Source of the DNA: Agroathelia rolfsii | Lineage: Eukaryota > Basidiomycota > Agaricomycetes > Amylocorticiales > Amylocorticiaceae | Direction: 5' to 3' | Length of the DNA stretch: 64,000 nt | NCBI GenBank assembly: GCA_018343915.1 | Contig: JABRWF010000004.1 | Span: 2,976,001-3,040,000 of the forward strand | In this document: positions 54,756 to 64,000 of the stretch, in pieces | Layout of the letters: each line of letters begins with the position of its first letter | How positions within the stretch are numbered: position 1 is the first letter of the stretch | The notes under the pieces: generated by a model | Told to the model about the DNA's origin: nothing | What the model saw: the letters and a program-made list of their open reading frames with translations, nothing else | Database searches by the model: none | Made by a program: the position numbers and the translations under genes

Positions 54756-57700
54756 TTACCCCCTTCTCAAGGGAGTTACTCCGGAACTTCCCTAGTTCCC
54801 ATCCGGCGGTTTCCTTTGTCATTGTTTCCGTGTAATTCTCAATTGGTCTGAAAGGTAACTCCCCAAAGACTGTAGCGTTCAAGCATTTAGGTGCATTGGG
54901 GTGTTTCTTGTGGAATTCTCGTATTCTAGCCTGGGCATGAGTCAGGTTATCCGCGGGCTCCCAGTTGTCTTCTCCGGGAGCATCCTTCTAGCTGACCAGG
55001 TATTCAAGTCGTTTGGGTCTTCCTGAGATTCTAGAATCCTTTATCTTGGCGACTTCCCATTCTTCTTCCCCTTCAACTTCTACAGGTTCTGGTGGGGGCT
55101 GATCTCGGTCAGATGGTTTATGTTCGGATAGAAGGGAGACATGGAATACATCGTGAATTGACCAAGTTCAAGGAATCTTTAAACAGTATGCAAGTGGACC
55201 TATCCGTTCCAAGATTTCATAAGGCCCGGCAAATTTGGCAGTGAGCTTCCTAGTAGGTTGGGAAGTCTTGAGGTTTTTGGTAGATAACCATACCTTATCA
55301 CCCTTCTGCCACTGAGGAGACTGTCGTACGTGCTTGTCAAAAGATTCCTTCATCCTTTCAGCTGCCAGGTTAAGGGCGGCCTGAGCGTCTGCTTGTGCAT
55401 CCGAAATTACGTGCAGTTAGTCTTCAACAGCAGGGGTTTCGAAAATCCCGGTAAGGGAGAAGTCCATTCATGGGTCAAATCCATAATTCATCCTGAAAGG
55501 TGACATCTTGGTAGCAGAATGTTGTCAGTTATTCAGGGCAAACTCAGCAGAGGGTAGTAAACGGGCCCAATCATCTTGTCGATGCGAAACAAAGAACCTG
55601 AGGTAGGCTTCTAGTTCTTGGTTGACTCGCTCCGATTGTCCATCCGTTTGTAGGTGATAGGCGGTGGACATAGCTGTCGTAATTCCAAGGCGCTTGTGTA
55701 CTTCCCTCATAACCTTGCTTGCAAATTGAGGTCCCCGATCAGAAGTAATCCTAGATAGTAACCCATGCAATTTGAAGACGTGTGACCAAAGAAGCTCTGC
55801 TGTCCCTATGGCATTGATCTTTTCCGTTGTTGGAATGACGTGGGTCATTTTGGAAAACCTGTCTACCACAACCAGAATACTATTGTAACCCTGGGAGTTG
55901 GGCAGTTTGATGATCATGTCCATCGTTATGTGATCCCAGGGGCGAATAGGTGATGGGAGGGGTTCAAGAGGGCCGAATGCAGGGAGACGTGAGGACTTAT
56001 TCTGGATGCAAACTTGACAGGTTTCTACGTATTCGTTTACTGCTTTAGTCATGCCGGGCCACCAGTAGTTGCGTGATACTAGTTCAAGTGTCTTGTATTG
56101 ACCGGGGTGACCACTGAGCAGACTATCATGATACATGGAGATAACCTGGGTGCGTATTTCCTTGTCTGTGGGTACGTAAACTCTGCCTTGTCGCAGAATA
56201 ATCCCATTTTCCTGATTCCATTCCTCTAAACCTTTTTGAAGCTTGACGGGGCCCAAGTCCTTAACCAGCCAAAGCGCTTCTGCGACCTCTGCTTCAGGAG
56301 AAGCATTCCAGATCTTCTTAAGTAGTTCGGATTCCCCTTCCATAAGGACATGACCTCTTCAAGCGGCATTAATACGGAACAGTTTAGGATCCAGTAGGAC
56401 TACATCCTGATTGTCATCGGTATCAAAAACCTGAAGATCTGGGCGTCGGGAAAGAGCATCAGCCTTGCTATTTTCAGCTCCCTTCTGATAGTGAATCTGG
56501 AAGTTGAAATCTGCCAAGAATAAGGACCATCGGGCCTGGCGGCGAGTGAGATTTCACACAGTCGTCCAGTATTCCAGGTTTTTGTGATCAGTCCAGATCT
56601 CGAAGGGTTCGGGTAAACCCTGAAGCAGGTGACGCCAGTAGTCTAGAGCACGTATAACCCCCAACATCTCCTTGTCCCAGATATCATAGTTCCTTTCTGC
56701 ATTGTTCATTGATTGGGACAGAAATGCGATTGGATGCCAGGTGCTGGATTCATCCTTCTGACTAAGGACTGCACCAGTAGCGTATGAAGAGGCATCTGTT
56801 TCAACTCGAGTTGGGGCCTTCTGATCATAGGAGCATAGTACCAGAGCGGTGCTGAAGGCCTTCTTTAGGTTATCAAAACTTTCTTGCTCTTCAACACCCC
56901 AGGACCAGTCAACCTTGCTAGTAAGGCGATCTAGAGGCTTGCAGATTTTTCCAAAGTCATGAATGAATCATTGGTAATAGTTGGCTAGGCCTCGGAACTT
57001 GCGGACCTCTTTGACGTTTTTAGGTGTTGGCCAATCTAGGATGGGTGTGACCTTTTCCGGGTCCATGCAAACTTGCCAATGAAAGACGATGAATCCTAAA
57101 ATGTTGACTTCAGGTTTTTCAACTTCAAACTTGTCTAGGTTGCCATACAAATTGTGTTCCCGTAGGATTGAAAGGACCTCTCGCATGACTTCCCGAAGTT
57201 TTTCCCTTGTTTCGGCCCCAATGATGACGTCGTCGATGTATACCCGTACAAATCCTAGTTGGACTAGTCGAAGGAGGATGTCATCCATCAATGCTTGCAT
57301 AGAGGAGGGAGCATTGCAAAGCCCAAAGGGCATAACCAAGGGTTCGAAAAGTCCACGTGATGTAATGAAGGCAGCTTTACGTTCATCTCCTTCCCTAATT
57401 CGGATGTTGTTGAATCCTGCTCGTAAATCGATCTTGGTAAACCAGCGGAACTTGATCATATGCTCAACAATTTCAGAGATCAAGGGAAGAGGATAGGCAT
57501 TTTTGACCGTCTGTTCATTGAGGGCATGATAGTCCTGGACAGGGTGGAGCTTCCCGTTCTTCTTGGGTACAAAGAACATCGGAGCGGCGAATTCACTTTC
57601 GGATTTACGAATATATCCCTTAGCCAGGTTCTCGTCAATCCATTTATTGAGTGCATCAGTTTCATTGCTGCTGAGGGGGTATACACGCCCTCGTTTGAGC

Positions 57701-58319
57701 TTGGTTTCATCAAGTAACTCAATCTTATGATCCGACGGCTTGTGGCTAGGTAATCTACTCACTTCTTCTTCAGAGAAAACATCGGCGAAGTCTTCATATC
57801 CCGGCGGCATGGTAGTGGTGGCTTGTACGACTTCCTTTTTGGGTAGGAAAGTGACCTCGGCAGATTTCCAATCAATTACGGGGTTTTCTAACTAGAGCCA
57901 ATCAATTCCCAGGATAACGTCTTCCTGACCAATATCAACAACACATAGCGGCAGGTATTTTCTTTCTGATCCAATCGTAGTATCCAGTATTGCAATGGAT
58001 TCGATTTTCCCAATCTGATTGGCGGAGTTATCAATATTATACAGGGGAATAGGACGAAGTAATTTTTTTGTAGGGATTTTGTGTTTTTCTACATATCGAT
58101 AATTTACAAAGGATGAGGAAGCACCAGAGTCTATCATAGCAAAAGTGGAAATATTTCTAAAAGGTCCATGGAACATGATAGGAATCTTGAGATGCTGTCC
58201 ATTCACACCCGCAAGAGAAGAATAGGAAGAGGAGGAAATGGAAATGTTATTACAGGAGGAAAAGAAAGAAAGTCTATTTTGAACGTATTGGTCAGACTGA
58301 ATAGCCCTTTTAGCTGACC
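54748..58319 (-). pseudogene. B1 pol: protease, RT, RNase H, integrase, chromodomain
   Basis: Protease MIDSGASSSFVNYR (58140-58100); a stop near 57893; RT open 57810-56968 with VPKKNGKLHPVQDYH and active site VYIDDVIIGAE near 57245-57215; RNase H VETDASSYATGAVLSQ near 56805-56760, with scattered stops between 56967 and 56344. Integrase is open 56343-55525, the longest intact domain here: H2C2 (SGHPGQYKTLELVSRN, CQVC), Asp in TMDMIIK, Asp in SDRGPQF, Glu in QSERVNQELE, spaced DD35E. GPY/F (KFAGPYEILERIG), then the chromodomain near 55080-54940. Stops are mostly CGA to TGA or TGG/CAG to TAG. The terminal TGA/TAA lies at the LTR edge. Confidence 0.93.
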
Positions 58320-59816
58320 TTAAGAAAAACCCATCTGATCCTTAAGAGCAGCGATGGCGGCTGCCTGTTCCTCCATGATTTGCATTACATGATCGGGAAC
58401 CGTATACGCTGGTGGGTTCGAGGGAGAGGGTACAGGTGCGGGTGAAGCAATCGTGGGTGCAACAGGTTGCACAGAGGCAGAAATAGATGCCTGGCTAGAA
58501 GGTGCAGACGGTCTTGGTTTGTACCCCAGAAGAGGGCAGCGACACTTTGGATGACCCAGCTGGCCACAGTGGAAGCATTGTGCCTTTGACCAATCCCTTG
58601 GTGGGAACGATGGTCTCCCTTGGAATGGGGGCTGACTGGTCGGGGGCACAGCAACCTGAGCCACGTTTATTGTGATGGGGTTTGTTGCGGATCCAGCAAC
58701 AGGGACCCGCGGTCGCCAAGCATCCTGCCAAAGACCTGCAGAGTGCAATCCTTGTTCAGCACGCAGTGCCGCATCCATAGCCTTCTGGACTGTTTCCAGA
58801 TTGGTCTGGTCCCATCCGCCAAGTACATTCCTGATTTTGGGGTTTAATCCATCCAGGAATCTCACTTGCTAGTCTTCCTCGGATAGGTCCATTTGCTGCG
58901 CCGTGGACTAGAAATCTGTAATGTAGTCCTGCGTACTGCGAGACCCCTGTTTCAAGCCTTTTAGCTTGTCTAGTGCAGACCTCTTATAATCCCATGACCT
59001 GTAGAGGCCTCGGAACGCCTTGTAGAAGTCTTGGAAGACAAAAGGGCTTTCTGGCTTAACTTCTCCTTCCTCCTCCTGTTTGATCATGTCGGACCATTTT
59101 TCCAACTATCTTCTTGGGCCTCCTTCAAGCAAAGAAATAAGCAACCTGCCCTTGTCGCAATCTGAGCTATAAAGGGTAGGGTTTAACCCAAGATAATTTT
59201 CGAATCTGAGGATGAAATCCTTGTACTTTTCACGGTCACCCGTGAACTTGGAGGGCTCCTTGCCTCTTTCTTTGGTTGAGGCAACCATAACTATCTGAGG
59301 TGCAGGTGCTGGTGTGGGGGTAGGTACTGGTCGATCTGCAATCTCCACCAGCTTTCTTTGCATCTCCGTCATGTGATGCATCATCTCGGTTGTTTGTCAT
59401 TGCATTTCGAGCATCTGCCCCATGAACTGCTCAAATCCTGACATGGCGGGTGAAGAGGGGCAGGTAACGGCAGGTGTTCAGGTACGAGGAGTAGGAATGG
59501 GGGTGCGAACTTTAGGGGTAACGGCGGGTGTAGGTACTCGAGACCTAGTTTGGGAGGCGATTGGTTCGGGTGCAGGTTCAGGTTCCCGATAATCAGATGG
59601 GGACGGGTATTCCTCTTTAGGTTCTTCTTTGTTGTCCTCCTCTTCTTCGGATTCTTTGGGGGTAGCGGGCTTGGGTGGAGAGGGAAGTTTGGGAGGCGTA
59701 GGTACCTTTGGGGGTTGCGAAAAGGTAGCCTGAGGGGCAGGGGCGGAAACAGAAGGTTGGGCAGAGGTTTTAGCGGTAGGTTGTGCAGGAGCCTTTCCTT
59801 TTCTGGACTGGCTCAT
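58320..59816 (-). pseudogene. B1 gag
   Basis: ATG 59816 (MSQSRKGKAPAQPTAKTS) with a Pro/Thr-rich and acidic N-terminus, capsid (KEPSKFTGDREKYKDFILRFE, open 59384-59106), and a second capsid part (RFLDGLNPKIRNVLGGWDQ, open 58865-58320). The CCHC knuckle CFHCGQLGHPKCRC lies near 58585-58545. The tail MEEQAAAIAALKDQMGFS ends at TAA 58322-58320. Stops lie near 59475, 59400, 59104 and 58905-58870. Slippery complement AAAACCC at 58326-58332. Confidence 0.9.
58326..58332 (-). promoter_or_regulatory. -1 frameshift slippery heptamer GGGTTTT (B1)
   Basis: Gag frame ATG|GGT|TTT|TCT|TAA. Pol is in the -1 frame. Confidence 0.6.
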
Positions 59817-60235
59817 ATACAGTGGAGCGAAGGCTCAATACACAGATTTTTCTTCTTCAAACTTAAGGCGGTAAGCCAACCACCTTCTGGTAACATAAAG
59901 AAAAGAGTATAGTAAAATGCGCACAGAAACCGAGCAGTTTTACACCTTTGGTAAGGTGTCCCTAGAAGCAGTGGACTAACTCCACACTAGCACCTTTGGG
60001 TAACAACACAAGTATTCCCTGGAAGTACAGGTACTAACAAGCCTAAATCTTAATGGGTTGAATAGAGGGTTTTAATCTCTACCAATTACTTCCACAAACA
60101 GTTCGGGGTTTCTTGTGTGCTTACAAATAAGAAAAAATAAAAGAGGTTCTTGGCTTATGCTAATTTGGCAGATGTCTGGAACTGCACACCTGGAGTGAGG
60201 CTCGACAAGTGGTTTAGGTATTAGCTTCGACCTAA
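59817..60235 (-). other. B1 5' leader and PBS
   Basis: No gene. PBS AGGTCGAAGCT is the minus strand of 60223-60233. With its neighbours it pairs with 13 nt of the LTR (TTAGCTTCGACCT). Confidence 0.78.
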
Positions 60236-61234
60236 TGTCAAGGCTTACGCTCTTGACTAACCAAACAATATTAATCCTCTCGAAGGTACAAGGGTGGACT
60301 ATAAGGTCCCTTTTACAATGCGTATGTGTCTGGTTTTAAGTAGGTGCGTACATGCTCCCGTTGCTATCCTTTGTAATAGTAACTCCGGAATCCTACTTTG
60401 CTTGGATTGCATTTGGTACTCTAGCCAGGGGCTTCCCGTGTGCTTTCTTTGTGTCAAATAGTTTTCACGAAGTTTTCTTACTTAGAGTAGGCAGCTTAGC
60501 CCTCCGTACTCTACAAATGCCTAAGGGGTCTTGTTACTGCCCCTACCTGAATGAACAGGGTTTGAGATCACGCGCAGTGCCTCTATGTATTGAGGGCTTA
60601 TAGACTTATGGCCTTCTTGTACTAAGGCCTATGTATATTTCTACTAAGATGCCCTTAAGGCCTTACACTTAATAGAAGGATGAGGGAGAGGTGGAGTGGG
60701 CTAGGACGTGTAAGCCTGAAGGCGAAATATATTAGTTAATTATGTAAGGGATACAAGTGGGGGTGCCCTTACCTGAAGGCGAAAAGGTCAAAGCTAAGGT
60801 TCAGGTAAGGGCTATATGCTTGTATTTATACATAAATGAAAGGGCCCATGCGCAGCTTTGTTGGTCTGTGCGCAGCCGGGGTTCGTAAGCAAGATCATGT
60901 CAAATGCAGGGGCAGTGCTTTGTGACTAAGTCCAATGAGCAACCGATCGGAGTGATGAGTCTAGTACTCCTTAGTAATCGCACAGTGATCGGAACGACCC
61001 TGGTTCCTGAGTCTAGACCTTTTGATGAAAAGGAATGATCTAGACTCCACCTTCCTAATATACTCTTGTCACGAGTGCTCCTGTCACGTGGGGCTAACAC
61101 AGCCAGTCACACGCGCGTCAAGATGTCGCCTGCAAGGTATTTTCTTCATAACTCAGTCAATAAAAATTGTAAAAATACAGTAAAAATATGTACGTGATCA
61201 TAAGAAAAGCGCGAAAATTGTCCAACTTATAACA
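60236..61234 (-). repeat. 5' LTR of B1
   Basis: 999 bp, followed by the second CACAG (61235-61239), after which the D LTR resumes. Confidence 0.93.
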
Positions 61235-61239
61235 CACAG

Positions 61240-61824
61240 AGCAACCTTCTTAACTACTGCAGCACTAAGCACGCAGTAACCCTCTGGCACTGAGCCTAAG
61301 GGATTTTGGAGGAAGGAGGAGAGAGAGGGGGTAGGGACAGGCAATCACGCCTTTAAGAGATAGGGACTCTAAAGATAAAGTTTTATTATTATGTCAGCAT
61401 TTATTTAATACAGAGCACTACTGTGCTTACCTGAAGACAAAGAGAACAAATCTGAGGTCTTCAGGTAGAGGCACTTACAGGGTTATATACTAATTCTACC
61501 TGGTCTGTGCACAGTTACATAGTCTGTGTGCACTAATGCTAAGTATGGCGTGATATTGCACCATTATTTATTATGGTGAGTCTAAAGTGGTGTCATGATC
61601 CAAACCCATGTTCTAGACTCTGCTTACATGATATGTCACATGACTAGTGGTCACATGATGGCCAGTCACATGGTTGACTGGTCACATGACTTGCTTAGTC
61701 ATCAGAGTGTGTGCTTATGTAATATACAATATATATATCAGAAAATAGAGAAAAATCAGGAAAAATTCAGAAAAATAGTGAAAAATTCGAAATAAAATTA
61801 TAATACAATGAGTGACTTGTAACA
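61240..61824 (-). repeat. 5' LTR of D, outer part
   Basis: 585 bp ending CTTGTAACA, followed by TTGAA. It contains the 19-bp segment absent from the 3' LTR, the TCACATG cluster near 61635-61690, and the intron-like and self-primer segments near 61375-61465. Confidence 0.92.
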
Positions 61825-61829
61825 TTGAA

Positions 61830-62870
61830 CTTATAGAATAGGTCGTCCATCATTGTTTGCATGGTGGCAGGTGCATTGCAAAGTCTAAATGTCATCATGG
61901 TCAGTTTGAACAGTCCTTTATTAGTAATGAAGGCGGCCTTATATTTGTCACCTTCCCTAATCTGGATGTTATTAAAGCCCCATCATAGATCGATTTTACA
62001 AAATGTCTGGAACTTGGTTATTTTATCTTGTAGTTCAGAAATAAGGGGAAGTGGGTAGGCATTCTCGACTATTTCTACATTGAGCTTGTGGTAATCCTGA
62101 ACCAGGCAAAGTGAACTATTTTTCTTTGGGACAAAGAACATGGGGGCAGCAATCAGACTTTCCAACTTTCTGATGTAACCCTTTTCAAGGTTTTCCTTAA
62201 GGTAGTCCATCAGCGCTTCCTCTTCTTTAGCTAACAGGGGATATACTTTACTTCTTTGGAGTTGTGCCCCATCTTTCAGCTCGATTTTGTGATCCCAGGG
62301 TTTTCTGAGCGGAAGTCTCTGGGAAGCTTCTTTTGAAAATACTGACATGTACTTAGAAGCCCATCCTGGTAGAAGACTAGAAGAGATGTTCAGGCGGTCA
62401 GGGTGTGTTATTTTTCCTGCCAACCAATCTATTACCGGGTTCTCCAACCGGAGCCAGTCAATTCCTAGGATCACATTCTCTAAGCCAATATCAGTGACCA
62501 GGAAAGGAAGTTTCTTTTGGATTCCACCTATACTTGTTTCTAGTATCGCTATTTCTTCAATTTTTCCTTGTGCATTTAGGGAGTTATCGATATTATGTAT
62601 AGGGATGCTACAAGGTAATTTTTTTGTGTTTATTTTATTTTCTTTTACGAAACGGGAATGGATGAAGGAAGAGGAAGCGCCTAAATCAATCATAGCTAGT
62701 GTTACAAGTGAAGAAAATTGTCTATGGAACATGATGGGGATATGAAGGTGCTGTCCATGTACACCGGAAATTGAAACAGAGTTACAAGAGAGAAGGGAAG
62801 AAAATCTATTAGATAAATAAGGGTTGGCCAAAATAGCCCTTTCTGTCAACCCCTCTAAAAACCTGCCTTG
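61830..62870 (-). pseudogene. A2 pol: protease and first part of RT
   Basis: Open from 62849 (MTERAILANPYLSNRFSSLLS) to 61983. Protease reads MIDLGASSSFIHS near 62695-62655: the catalytic DSG is now DLG (TCA to TTA), which should inactivate it. RT fingers VPKKNSSLCLVQDYHKLN near 62140-62085. It joins the RT active site across the D insertion at 45492. Confidence 0.88.
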
Positions 62871-63564
62871 TCCTTGAAGGTGGCAAGTGCTATTGCTTGT
62901 TGTTCAACAAGTGCTTGTAGATCTGCCATCATCATTGTTGAAGACCCCTTATTGATGTCGTCACCAGCTGCAGTTGGGCCAAGTTGATCGGGAGTAGGAG
63001 CAGAAGTAGAGGTACTAGTTGCCTGTACCCTAGGCCTCAACCCTTGATATCTTGATACCCTGGGATTTGTACAATTTGAGGCAAAATACCCCCACTATTG
63101 GCAATTGTAGCACTGTACCATGCTCAGGTCCCTAGGAGGGCAACAAGTGCCTTGTGCTGCTGCTGGGACTGAATTTGGGGTGGGGGGTGTTTATGTTGCA
63201 TTGATGGTGATTGGGTTTGCAGCTGTCCCCTGTGTATTCTGGAAGCGAGGTCTTAGCTTCCAGCCATCCATCTAAATTCTGGTGTCTCTTAACCCTTCTT
63301 TGGCATCTATGGCAGCCTCCATTAGATGCTCTAAGGAGTTGCAATGCTCCTTCGGGTAGCCACCAATAATGCCCTTGATTTTTGGGGAGAGGGCTTGCCA
63401 GTAGTGGACTTGAAGATCTTCACCTGATAGTTTGGTTTGGTTAGCAAGCATGGAAAAGGTCGCCATAAAGTCCGCAACCAATGATGTGCCCTATTTCAAC
63501 TCCTGCAGTTTTTGGAGGGCAATCCTCCCGAAGTCCCTTGATCCATATAGCGCCTTGAACCTAG
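62855..63564 (-). pseudogene. A2 gag, C-terminal part
   Basis: Gag tail LVEQQAIALATFKDKAGF ends at TAG 62857-62855. The slippery site is decayed to AGGTTTT (complement at 62858-62864). The knuckle near 63105-63065 has a Trp stop and a changed context (CYNCQ*WGYFASNC). The capsid part (open 63481-63272) is cut at 63564 by LTR B. The N-terminal gag and 5' LTR lie outside the window. Confidence 0.85.
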
Positions 63565-64000
63565 TGTTATGAGTTGAATATTTTTCGCATTTTCTTTATG
63601 GACATGTATATATTTTTATTACATTTTTACGATTTTTATTGGCTGAGATATGGATGAAATACCTTGCAGGCAACATCTTAATGCACATGTGACTGGCAGT
63701 GTTAGCCCCACGTGACAGGAGTGCTTGTGACAAGAGTATATTAGGAAGGCGGAGTCTAGACTATTCCTTTTCATCAAAAGGTCTAGACTTAGGAACCAGG
63801 GTCATTCCGATCACTGTGCAATTACTAAGGAGTACTAGACTCATCATTCTGATTGGATGCTCATTGGACTTAGGTACAAAGCACTGCCCCTGCATTTGAC
63901 ATGTTCCTGCTTACGAACCCTGGCTATGCACAGACCACTAAGGCTGCATACGGGCCCTTTCATTTACATATAAATACAAGCATGTAGCCCTTACCTGAAC
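63565..64000 (+). repeat. LTR B, left part, continuing past the window
   Basis: Starts TGTTATGAGTTGAAT after CCTAG (63560-63564), a candidate duplication. It runs through U3, the hairpin near 63753-63792, TATAAATA near 63970, and stops at the window edge just before the self-primer. Confidence 0.88.

Larger units (their letters stand above)
53757..61234 (-). mobile_element. Ty3/gypsy chromovirus B1 (family B), complete and uninterrupted
   Basis: 7478 bp with two 999-bp LTRs (53757-54755 and 60236-61234) and the duplication CACAG at 53752-53756 and 61235-61239. Order on the minus strand: 5' LTR, PBS, gag from 59816, slippery site, pol to the 3' LTR. It is the best reference copy of family B here. 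Differences between its LTRs that I checked are transitions. Confidence 0.95.
45493..61824 (-). mobile_element. Ty3/gypsy chromovirus D, full length, carrying Tc1-2 and B1 in its LTRs
   Basis: Flanked by TTGAA at 45488-45492 and 61825-61829. The 3' LTR is 45493-48082 (967 bp after removing Tc1-2) and the 5' LTR is 53356-53756 plus 61240-61824 (986 bp after removing B1). Internal minus-strand order is PBS, leader, gag, slippery site, pol with chromodomain, polypurine tract. The family is distinct from A and B in both LTR and protein. Confidence 0.92.

Overview
The window reads as a gene-poor, transposon-saturated stretch of fungal nuclear DNA, most likely from an agaricomycete (Basidiomycota). 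Three things suggest this. There are several chromodomain Ty3/gypsy (chromovirus) families with Tf1-like leaders. There is a DD34E Tc1 family whose protein resembles mushroom Tc1 transposases as I remember them. There is one decayed zinc-cluster protein of a kind I associate with ectomycorrhizal mushrooms. The taxonomic call rests on recall of family style, not on a search. About 60 of the 64 kb is mobile DNA. I see no rRNA, tRNA or CRISPR array and no intact host gene. Family letters are mine: A, B and D are chromoviruses with internal regions present; C, E and F are known here only as solo LTRs; G is a small gag-only Ty1/copia-type element; Tc1 is a DNA transposon.

Stack I (1-29644) is a nest at least five levels deep. 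An old plus-strand family B integrase fragment (B4) was split by a solo LTR A and by Tc1-1. Tc1-1 was split by B3 (plus strand, TSD CTAAT at 1813-1817 and 28909-28913). The 5' LTR of B3 was split by B2 (minus strand, TSD CTAAG at 2394-2398 and 18971-18975). B2 was split by a solo LTR B, a solo LTR A and the full-length A1 (minus strand, TSD GATTC). The B3 body also carries a solo LTR E, a solo LTR B, a 283-bp unknown insertion and a second solo LTR E.

The middle (29643-41243) holds an LTR C piece fused to the broken Tc1-1, two decayed family A pieces (A3, A4) with a shred of LTR B between them, a solo LTR A, the gag-only element G with apparently identical LTRs, and LTR C inside the A4 5' LTR. 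From 37186 to 41243 lies the only non-transposon island. It has two clusters of a ~30-bp minisatellite, a small ORF remnant cut by solo LTR F, and a zinc-cluster pseudogene.

Stack II (41244-64000) is element A2 (minus strand, running off the right edge). It is split by a solo LTR C, by element D (minus strand, TSD TTGAA), and by a right-edge LTR B. D itself carries Tc1-2 in its 3' LTR and the full-length B1 (TSD CACAG) in its 5' LTR.

The chromoviruses share a common expression and replication layout that can be read directly. A TATA box lies 34-36 nt upstream of an 11-nt segment that is complementary to the sequence just inside the 5' LTR, as in Tf1 self-priming. Family D uses a different 11-mer, and its PBS has changed to match. 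An intron-like segment of about 56-62 nt follows in the LTR. Gag ends at a GGGTTTT slippery heptamer directly before its stop codon, with pol in the -1 frame. Pol runs protease, RT, RNase H, integrase (DD35E), chromodomain. All coding regions in the window are broken, mostly by transitions at CpG and CpA, which points to cytosine deamination or RIP-like silencing.
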